From the NCBI RefSeq assembly GCF_027270315.1, contig NZ_CP114413.1, forward strand, positions 1,922,001 through 1,986,000: DNA of 64,000 bases, given 5' to 3'. Under the pieces are notes generated by a model, which ran no database searches, was not told the origin of the DNA, and was given only the letters and a program-made list of their open reading frames with translations. The translations under genes were made by a program, and so were the position numbers. Positions 58,261 through 64,000 of the stretch are shown one piece after another; within the stretch, counting starts at the first letter, position 1, and each line of letters opens with the position of its first letter. Source of the stretch: Streptomyces cinnabarinus (GTDB lineage: Bacteria > Actinomycetota > Actinomycetes > Streptomycetales > Streptomycetaceae).

Positions 58261-58971
58261 ATGACACTTCGCGATCCTCGCGCACCCCATCTCGCCCGGC
58301 TTGCCGCGCTCATTGCTGATGAGACTCGGGCCGTCTGCCTGCTCGCCTTGCTCGACGGGCGGGCCTGGACCGCCGGCGAGTTGGCTCGGCATGCCGGGGT
58401 TGCCGCCTCGACGCTCAGTGAGCATCTGGGGAAGCTCGTCGCCGGTGGGCTGCTTGTCGAGGAGCGGCAGGGGCGGCATCGGTATGTGCGGCTCGCCGAT
58501 GCTCGGGCCGCGCAGTTGATCGAGGATCTGGCCGCCCAGGTGGCGCCCACGGCGGTCGTACGGCCTCGGGGGCTGCGGCAGTCCAGTGCCGGAGCCGCCA
58601 TGGCCCGGGGGCGGACCTGTTACGACCATCTCGCCGGGCGGCTCGGGATCGCGGTGACTGATGCGTTTGCCGAGCGCGGGCTGTTGCGGCAGGACACCGG
58701 GTTCGCGCTGACCGACGCGGGGGTGGCGTGGTTCGAGTCCGTCGGGATCCGGCTGGACCGGGGCGGGCGGCGGCCGTTGGCGCGTGCCTGTCTGGACTGG
58801 ACCGAGCGGCGGCCGCATCTGGCCGGGGTCGCGGGCGCGGCGGTGTGCCGGCACGCGCTGGACGCCGGGTGGTGTGTGCGGATCGGGTCCGAGCGGGCGG
58901 TGAAGGTGACGGCGGCCGGGGAACGGGCGCTGTCCGAGCTGCTCGGCATCCGGCCCGAGGCCGTTGCATGA
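58261..58971 (+). CDS. ArsR-type winged-helix regulator
   Basis: This 236-residue protein has an ArsR-like HTH (GELARHAGVAASTLSEHLGKLVAGGLLVEERQGRHRYVRL, ~residues 40-80) and a long C-terminal domain unlike the ~100-residue classical ArsR proteins. The C-terminal part (RACLDWTERRPHLAGVAGAAVCRHALDAGWC) contains Cys and His residues that could sense a metal or redox state, but this is not established. The ATG at 58261 has no ribosome site. It precedes the EamA gene by 51 bases and may regulate it. Confidence 0.8.
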   Translation: MTLRDPRAPHLARLAALIADETRAVCLLALLDGRAWTAGELARHAGVAASTLSEHLGKLVAGGLLVEERQGRHRYVRLADARAAQLIEDLAAQVAPTAVVRPRGLRQSSAGAAMARGRTCYDHLAGRLGIAVTDAFAERGLLRQDTGFALTDAGVAWFESVGIRLDRGGRRPLARACLDWTERRPHLAGVAGAAVCRHALDAGWCVRIGSERAVKVTAAGERALSELLGIRPEAVA

Positions 58972-59021
58972 CGTCCGGAATCCGCGAGCCCTCAGGTCCT
59001 GACCTTCCTAGCCTCTGGAGC

Positions 59022-59978
59022 ATGATGAACCGCCGTACCGATCTGCTCGCCGCGGGCGCCGCCACCGTCAGCGTCGTGCTGTGGGCCTCCGCCTTCGTCT
59101 CGATCCGCAGCGCGGGTGCCGAGTACTCGCCGGGCGCGCTGGCGCTGGGGCGGCTGCTGGCCGGGGTACTGGTGCTCGGGGTCATCTGTGTCGTACGGCG
59201 GGAGGGGTGGCCACCGCGGTCGGCGTGGCGCGGGATCCTGATATCCGGGCTGCTGTGGTTCGGGTTCTACATGGTCGCCTTGAACTGGGGCGAGCAGCAG
59301 GTCGACGCGGGTACGGCGGCCCTGGTGGTGAACATCGGGCCGATCCTCGTCGCGCTGCTCGGCGCGCGGCTGCTGGGGGACTCGATGCCGCCGCGGCTGC
59401 TCGCGGGCATGGCGGTGTCGTTCGCGGGTGCGGTGGCCGTGGGACTGTCGATGTCCGGCGAGGGCGGGGCCTCGCTGCTCGGTGTGGTGCTGTGCCTGCT
59501 GGCCGCGGTCGGGTACGCCGGGGGTGTCGTGGCGCAGAAGCCCGCGCTGGCCCACGCGAGCGCGCTTCAGGTGACGACCTTCGGATGCCTGGTGGGTGCG
59601 GTGGCCTGTCTGCCGTTCGCCGGTCAGCTGGTCACGGAGGCGGCGAAGGCGCCGGTGTCGGCCACGCTCAACATGGTCTACCTGGGCGTCTTCCCGACCG
59701 CGCTGGCCTTCACGACATGGGCGTACGCGCTGGCCCGGACGACCGCCAGCCGGATGGGGGCGACGACGTACGCGGTGCCCGCGCTGGTGGTGCTGATGTC
59801 CTGGCTGGCGCTGGGTGAGGTGCCGGGGGTGCTGACCCTGGCGGGCGGCGCCCTGTGTCTGCTGGGGGTGGCGGTGTCGCGGTCCCGGCCGTCGGCGAAG
59901 GCGGGTGGGGACGGGGGCGGATCCCCCATCCCTCCCGCTGAACGTGCCGCGTCCTCCGGCGCCGGGCGCGCCGACTAG
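59022..59978 (+). CDS. EamA/DMT-family exporter
   Basis: This 318-residue protein has ten predicted membrane helices in two EamA halves (LWASAFVSIRSAGAEYSPGALA and the later TTFGCLVGAVACLPFA-type stretch). It probably exports a metabolite. Two adjacent ATGs (59022, 59025) are preceded by GGAG. It follows the ArsR-type gene on the same strand. Its stop TAG (59976-59978) shares CTAG with the facing alcohol dehydrogenase stop. Confidence 0.86.
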   Translation: MMNRRTDLLAAGAATVSVVLWASAFVSIRSAGAEYSPGALALGRLLAGVLVLGVICVVRREGWPPRSAWRGILISGLLWFGFYMVALNWGEQQVDAGTAALVVNIGPILVALLGARLLGDSMPPRLLAGMAVSFAGAVAVGLSMSGEGGASLLGVVLCLLAAVGYAGGVVAQKPALAHASALQVTTFGCLVGAVACLPFAGQLVTEAAKAPVSATLNMVYLGVFPTALAFTTWAYALARTTASRMGATTYAVPALVVLMSWLALGEVPGVLTLAGGALCLLGVAVSRSRPSAKAGGDGGGSPIPPAERAASSGAGRAD

Positions 59979-61057
59979 AACGTCACCAGCGCCCGGCCGC
60001 CCTTGCCCGCCAGCATGTTCTCGAACGCGGCCGGGATCCCTTCGAGGCCGATCCGCTCCGTCACCAGCATCGCCAGGTCCAGGCGGCCCGCGCGGACGTG
60101 TTCCGCGAGGATCGGGACATCGCGGGCGGGGTCGGTGTTGCCGTAGACGCAGCCGGACAGGGTGCGGCCCCAGTGGAAGATCTCCAGGGCGTTGAAGGTG
60201 ACCTGCTGGTCCTTGCCGCCGATGCCGACGACCGTCGTACGGCCGCCGCGGCGGGTGGAGTCCCAAGCGGTACGGATGGTGGTGGCGCGGCCCACGCACT
60301 CGATCGCCACGTCCACGCCCTGCTTGCCGGTGAGCGCGCGGATCTCCCGGGCCGTGTCCTCCGAGGCGATCACGTAGTCCGTGGCGCCGGCCGCGCGGGC
60401 CAGCTCCTCCTTGGCCGGGGAGACGTCCACCGCGACGATCCGCGAGGCGCCCGCGATGCGGGCCGACTGGAGCGCGGCGAGGCCGACTCCGCCGACGCCG
60501 TAGACGGCGACCGTCTCGCCCTCGCGGACCTGTGCCGAGTGGTGGACGGCGCCGTAGCCGGTGAGGACGGCGCAGCCCAGGAGGGCCGCCTCGGTGAGCG
60601 GGACGCCGTCGGGGGCAGGCAGGACGCAGGACGCGGAGACCACGGTCTCCTCGGCGAACGCGGCGACGTTCAGGCCGGGGTGGAGGTCGGTGCCGTCGGA
60701 GGCGCGGTGGGCGTAGACGTCGGCGGCGCCGTTCATGGCGTTGGCGCACAGCCACACCTCGCCGAGCGCGCAGGCGGGGCAACTGCCGCAGGACGGGGCC
60801 CAGTTGAGGACGACCTCGGCGCCGGGGGCGATGTGGGTGACGCCCTCACCGACCGCGGTCACCGTGCCCGCGCCCTCGTGGCCGAGGACGGCCGGGACCG
60901 GCACCCGCATGGTGCCGTTGGACAGGGACAGGTCGGAATGGCAGACGCCCGCGGCGGCGAGCCGGACCCGGACCTGGCCGGGTCCGGGGTCCGGGAGGTC
61001 GATCTCGGCGATCTCCAGCGGTGCGCCCACGGCGGGCAGGACAGCGGCGCGAACCAT
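59975..61057 (-). CDS. Zinc-dependent alcohol dehydrogenase
   Basis: This 360-residue medium-chain dehydrogenase has the catalytic zinc site GVCHSDLS and GHEGAGTV (Cys, His, Glu), the structural zinc cluster CGSCPACALGEVWLC and the NAD motif GVGGVGLAALQSA. It probably oxidises a primary alcohol to an aldehyde. It lies 15 bases after the aldehyde dehydrogenase gene and is cotranscribed, which would carry the aldehyde on to the acid. The ATG at 61057 is the start. Confidence 0.93.
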   Translation of the reverse strand: MVRAAVLPAVGAPLEIAEIDLPDPGPGQVRVRLAAAGVCHSDLSLSNGTMRVPVPAVLGHEGAGTVTAVGEGVTHIAPGAEVVLNWAPSCGSCPACALGEVWLCANAMNGAADVYAHRASDGTDLHPGLNVAAFAEETVVSASCVLPAPDGVPLTEAALLGCAVLTGYGAVHHSAQVREGETVAVYGVGGVGLAALQSARIAGASRIVAVDVSPAKEELARAAGATDYVIASEDTAREIRALTGKQGVDVAIECVGRATTIRTAWDSTRRGGRTTVVGIGGKDQQVTFNALEIFHWGRTLSGCVYGNTDPARDVPILAEHVRAGRLDLAMLVTERIGLEGIPAAFENMLAGKGGRALVTF

Positions 61058-61072
61058 GGGTGGTGAACTCCT

Positions 61073-62458
61073 CTAGAACTGGAGGGACTTGGTCTGGAGG
61101 TACTCGGCGAGCCCGTGCGCGCCGAGTTCCCGGCCGACGCCGGACTGCTTGTAACCGCCGAAGGGCGCGCGGGGGTTGAAGCGGCCGCCGTTGATGTCGA
61201 CCTGGCCGGTCTCCATCCGGCGCGCGAAGGCGACCGCCTCGGGCTCGGCGCCCCAGACGGCGCCGGCCAGGCCGTAGACGGTGCCGTTGGCGATGCGCAG
61301 GGCGTCGTCCTCGTCCTCGTAGCGCAGGATCGACAGGACCGGGCCGAAGATCTCCTCCTGCGCGATCGTCATCTCGGGGGTGACGTCGGCGAAGACCGTC
61401 GGGCTGACGAAGTAGCCCTGCTCGCGCGGGGCTTCGGTGCCGCCCGCGACCAGGCGGGCGCCCTCGGCGACGCCCTTGTCGATGTAGCCGCGCACTCGCT
61501 CCCGCTGCCGGGCGTTCACCACCGGGCCGATGCGCTCGCCGTACTTCGCGGCGGCGGCCTGGGCGAGGGCGACGGCCTCGTCGTACTGGGAGGTGTGCAC
61601 GAGCATGCGGGTCCAGGCGCTGCACGTCTGCCCGGAGTTGGACATGACGTTGGCGACGCCGACGTTGACCGCCTTGGCGAGGTCGGCACTCGGGAGGATC
61701 ACATTGGCGGACTTGCCGCCGAGCTCCAGGGCGACCTTCTTGACGGCGGCACCGGCCACGGCGGCGATCTGCCGGCCGACGGCGGTGGAGCCGGTGAAGG
61801 AGACCAGGTCGACGCCCGGGTGCTCGACGAGGGCCTGGCCCGCAATCCGGCCGAGGCCGGTGACCAGGTTGAAGACGCCCGCCGGGATCCCGGCCTCGTG
61901 GACCGCCTCGGCGAAGAGCTGGGCGGTGAGCGGGGTGTCCTCGGCGGGCTTCAGCACGATCGTGCAGCCGGCCGCGAGCGCGGGGCCGACCTTGGCGACG
62001 ATCTGGTGGAGCGGGTAGTTCCAGGGGGTGATCGCGCCGACCACACCGATCGGCTCGTGCAGGACGGTGGAGTTGCCGACCTTCTCCTCGAAGGAGTACG
62101 TCGCGGCGAGTTCGGCGTAGGAGGCGGCGACCGCGATCGGCACGGAGGCGTGGACGGCCTGGGAGAAGGCGAGGGGTGAGCCGAGTTCCGCGGTGATCGT
62201 CTCGGCGATCTCGTCCTTCCGGGCGGTGAGGACGTCGTGCAGTGCGGTGAGGCGGGCGGCGCGTTCGGTGGGTGGGGTTGCGGCCCACCCACCCAGTGCG
62301 CTGCGCGCGGCGCGTACGGCGGTGTCCATGTCTGCGGCGGTACCTGCGGGTACTTGGCCGATCACCTGCTCGTCGACCGGGTTCACGACGTCGATCGTGT
62401 CCCGGTCGTCGGCCGGGTGCCAGGCTCCGTCGATGTAGAAGCCGCCGTGTGCCTTCAT
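61073..62458 (-). CDS. NAD(P)-dependent aldehyde dehydrogenase
   Basis: This 461-residue enzyme has the catalytic Cys in SNSGQTCSAWTRM, the Glu in LELGGKSANV, the NAD-binding PWNYPLHQ and the FTGSTAVG stretch. It oxidises an aldehyde to a carboxylate. It is the first gene of a two-gene operon with the zinc alcohol dehydrogenase. About 93-111 bases upstream lies a palindrome matching the operator of the TetR at 57544. The ATG at 62458 is followed by the expected MKAHGGFYIDG. Confidence 0.95.
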   Translation of the reverse strand: MKAHGGFYIDGAWHPADDRDTIDVVNPVDEQVIGQVPAGTAADMDTAVRAARSALGGWAATPPTERAARLTALHDVLTARKDEIAETITAELGSPLAFSQAVHASVPIAVAASYAELAATYSFEEKVGNSTVLHEPIGVVGAITPWNYPLHQIVAKVGPALAAGCTIVLKPAEDTPLTAQLFAEAVHEAGIPAGVFNLVTGLGRIAGQALVEHPGVDLVSFTGSTAVGRQIAAVAGAAVKKVALELGGKSANVILPSADLAKAVNVGVANVMSNSGQTCSAWTRMLVHTSQYDEAVALAQAAAAKYGERIGPVVNARQRERVRGYIDKGVAEGARLVAGGTEAPREQGYFVSPTVFADVTPEMTIAQEEIFGPVLSILRYEDEDDALRIANGTVYGLAGAVWGAEPEAVAFARRMETGQVDINGGRFNPRAPFGGYKQSGVGRELGAHGLAEYLQTKSLQF

Positions 62459-62492
62459 CGGGTTCCTCCGGGCGTCGTGCGTCTGCGGGTGC

Positions 62493-62531
62493 GTGGGGGC
62501 TTGTCGCGCAGTTCCCCGCGCCCCTGAACGG
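62493..62531 (-). repeat. Dispersed GC-rich repeat, copy 3 (inverted)
   Basis: On the minus strand, GGGGCGCGGGGAACTGCGCG then ACAAGCCCCCAC matches the 21433 and 46921 repeats. It lies between the operator and the aldehyde dehydrogenase start. Confidence 0.62.
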
Positions 62532-62550
62532 CGTGGTCGAACCGCCCCCT

Positions 62551-62569
62551 AAACTAGCGCCGTTAGTTT
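62551..62569. promoter_or_regulatory. TetR-type operator upstream of the aldehyde dehydrogenase operon
   Basis: AAACTAGCGCCGTTAGTTT shares 14 of 19 bases, including all conserved arms, with the site at 57499-57517. The changes are symmetric, as in a real operator family. Confidence 0.7.
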
Positions 62570-62624
62570 TAGGGCACCAGGCTCCGCCCGCATGGCGCAG
62601 CTCACCTTGCCCGTAAGCAGCTTC

Positions 62625-63095
62625 TCAGAAGTCGACTCTCGCCCGGTCGTCCACCCTGCCCACCGACTCCTGGGCGAACTCCTTCTCGTAGGCCCGGCGG
62701 ATCTCCTCGATCTCGCGGTCGTTCGCAGCGGCCTCGGCGACCGGGTACAGCAGGATCAGCTCGTAGGACCGCTCCTTCTCGATCGTGCCGCTCGCGTCGC
62801 GCCACTGGCCGCGGCCGGTCTGGACGGTGAGGCCGTCCGGGAAGCCGGGAGTGACCTCCTCGTCGACGAAGGTCATGAACTGCTCGTCGGTGACGGCCGG
62901 TCCGCCGTCGGGGCGTTCGGTGCCGAAGAAGAGCTGGGTCTCGATGTAGGGCTCGCCGCGCCGCGGGACCGTGGCGGTCTCGCCGTCGTCGAGGGTGGCG
63001 TACGCGGTCGGCGCGGCCACGGCGAGCAGGAGGCCGGCGGTCATCAGAACGGCTCGGCCACGGGTCAGGCTGGTCGGCGTCGTGAGGAGTCTCAT
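62625..63095 (-). CDS. Secreted DUF3574 protein
   Basis: This 156-residue protein has a signal peptide (TRGRAVLMTAGLLLAVAAPT, ~residues 11-31) and a DUF3574 domain: YIETQLFFGTERPDGG, TDEQFMTFVDEEVTPGFPDG and TVQTGRGQWRD. Function is unknown. The ATG at 63095 is the only start that keeps the signal peptide. It lies 20 bases after the sugar-ABC ATPase end on the same strand and may be cotranscribed. Confidence 0.82.
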   Translation of the reverse strand: MRLLTTPTSLTRGRAVLMTAGLLLAVAAPTAYATLDDGETATVPRRGEPYIETQLFFGTERPDGGPAVTDEQFMTFVDEEVTPGFPDGLTVQTGRGQWRDASGTIEKERSYELILLYPVAEAAANDREIEEIRRAYEKEFAQESVGRVDDRARVDF

Positions 63096-63115
63096 GCCCC
63101 CATCACTTACGGGCC

Positions 63116-64000
63116 CTACTCCTCGAGATCGGGAAGCCGCGCCGGAGCCGGGCAGATCCGTTCGCCGTGCTGGTCGAAGACGAACAGATGGCCGATGTCG
63201 ACGAGCAGCGGCACCTGCATCCCCTGCCGGAGGTCGATGTCGGGGGTGGTGCGGACGATGAGGTCGCCGGGCAGCCGCCCCTCCGGCGGGACCGGCTCCG
63301 CGGACGGGTCGGGTCCGACGTCGGCCGGGTCCTCCAGGACCACCACGGGCCCCGCCCGCAGCGCGCCCGCCCGCTCCCGGATCCGGTCCAGGACCGTGCC
63401 GCCCTCCCGTCTGCGCCGCCGGACCCGGCGCAGCGGGCGCGGGGACTCCAGCTCGGGCACGACGGCGGGCCGGGAGCCGGTGTTGAAGTGGACGAGCACC
63501 TCGTGCCCCTGGAACTCGACATGCTCGACGAGACCGGTGATCAGCACTTCTCCCGGCCGCGCGGAGGCCGGTTTGGCGATCCGTACGGCCTCCGAGCGCA
63601 GGCCCACGATGACCTCGCGGCCCTGCTGGACCCGGAGCAGCTGATGGTCCAGGGAGAGCGGTTCGGGCAGCCGCAGATACTGCTTGCCGAGGCTGATGGT
63701 CATCGCCCCGTCGAGCGGGGCGCGCACCACGCCGCGCAGCAGGTTGATGCGCGGGGTGCCGATGAAGGCGGCGACGAAGACGTTGCGGGGCAGGGCGTAG
63801 ACGTCGCGCGGGGTGCCGACCTGCTGGAGGACTCCGCCGCGCAGTACGGCGACCCGGTCGCCGAGCGACATGGCCTCGGCCTGGTCATGGGTGACGTAGA
63901 CCGTGGTGACGCCCAACTCCCGGGTGAGCTTGGTGATCTCGGCGCGCAGGTGGTTGCGGAGCTTGGCGTCGAGGTTGGACAGCGGCTCGTCCATCAGGAA
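63116..64000 (-). CDS. Sugar ABC transporter ATPase (MalK/MsiK/UgpC-like), C-terminal part
   Basis: The 295 visible codons are the 3-prime part of a CUT1-type ATPase. Walker B (FLMDEPLSNLDAKLR) and the switch His (TVYVTHDQAEAMSLGDRVAV) are visible; Walker A and the signature lie beyond the right edge. The C-terminal regulatory OB domain follows (VIVGLRSEAVRI, VEHVEFQGHEVLVHF), with a long Arg-rich insertion (RRVRRRRREGG and a Pro/Asp-rich stretch) inside it. It energises sugar import with partners outside the window, or serves several importers as MsiK does. Confidence 0.88.
   Translation of the reverse strand, partial: FLMDEPLSNLDAKLRNHLRAEITKLTRELGVTTVYVTHDQAEAMSLGDRVAVLRGGVLQQVGTPRDVYALPRNVFVAAFIGTPRINLLRGVVRAPLDGAMTISLGKQYLRLPEPLSLDHQLLRVQQGREVIVGLRSEAVRIAKPASARPGEVLITGLVEHVEFQGHEVLVHFNTGSRPAVVPELESPRPLRRVRRRRREGGTVLDRIRERAGALRAGPVVVLEDPADVGPDPSAEPVPPEGRLPGDLIVRTTPDIDLRQGMQVPLLVDIGHLFVFDQHGERICPAPARLPDLEE

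Noticed and set aside
1..64000. Prophage, integrase or transposase genes
   Set aside because: None of the real genes carries integrase, transposase or phage structural motifs.

Overview
This window looks like chromosomal DNA of a Streptomyces species. G+C is very high throughout. Many genes start with GTG and overlap by 4 bases (GTGA), and long perfect hairpins separate transcription units. Diagnostic genes include chaplins (aerial hyphae), mshC (mycothiol), a glycerol operon with gylR, a SoxR regulator and a ParJ homologue. From memory, the gene order follows S. coelicolor from about SCO1657 to about SCO1706: gylR SCO1658, parJ SCO1662, mshC SCO1663, chpC/chpH SCO1674/1675, the UPF0225 gene SCO1677, soxR SCO1697. 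Two blocks do not fit that numbering: the four genes between glpD and parJ, and the NRPS-like plus M1 peptidase pair beside the tRNA-Leu gene.

Layout. 1-5.9 kb: start of metH, then gylR and the glycerol genes glpF-glpK-glpD, with matching GylR-type operators before gylR and before glpF. 6-10.8 kb: a FadR-type regulator, a PAC2 protein, a Tat-exported beta-propeller protein and a subtilase. 10.9-16.8 kb: parJ, the mshC neighbourhood (mshC, SCO1664-type protein, DUF3090 protein, phosphomutase-like protein), CorA and a ferritin-like protein. 17-22.5 kb: an F420-type oxidoreductase, an aldo/keto reductase and a RecD2-like protein whose ATPase motifs have decayed, then two small conserved genes. 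22.5-25.5 kb: long and short chaplins, an M20 peptidase and tRNA-Leu(GAG). 25.8-31.5 kb: a Pls/PosA-type single-module NRPS, an M1 peptidase and a YchJ-like gene. 31.5-34.4 kb: gluconate genes gntR/gntK/gntP.

34.4-41.4 kb: a sulfite-oxidase-fold molybdoenzyme with a cytochrome b partner, an amino-acid permease, a TPR-like protein, a DMT-type membrane protein, a NUDIX enzyme, two DUF202 proteins and a tandem-repeat histidine-rich protein. 41.5-46.9 kb: APH-like kinase, acyl-CoA dehydrogenase, TetR, acyl-CoA synthetase and SDR. These families match the enzymes of levulinate/4-hydroxyacid degradation, and one operator type lies before both outer ends of the locus. 47-54.2 kb: a NamZ-like muramidase, an alpha/beta hydrolase, a penicillin-acylase-family enzyme, an unknown protein and a short BKACE-type enzyme. 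54.2-62.6 kb: SoxR, MaoC hydratase, three further regulators, an acyl-CoA dehydrogenase, an EamA exporter and an alcohol/aldehyde dehydrogenase pair; two more TetR operator types can be read here. The window ends in a DUF3574 protein and a partial sugar-ABC ATPase.

The strongest candidates for new biology are the 4-hydroxyacid-like regulon, a C-terminal module shared by the subtilase and ParJ, the pseudo-helicase, and the NRPS/M1 insertion. No CRISPR array, prophage or insertion sequence was seen. Functions are read from motifs; family comparisons and locus numbers are from memory and were not checked by search.
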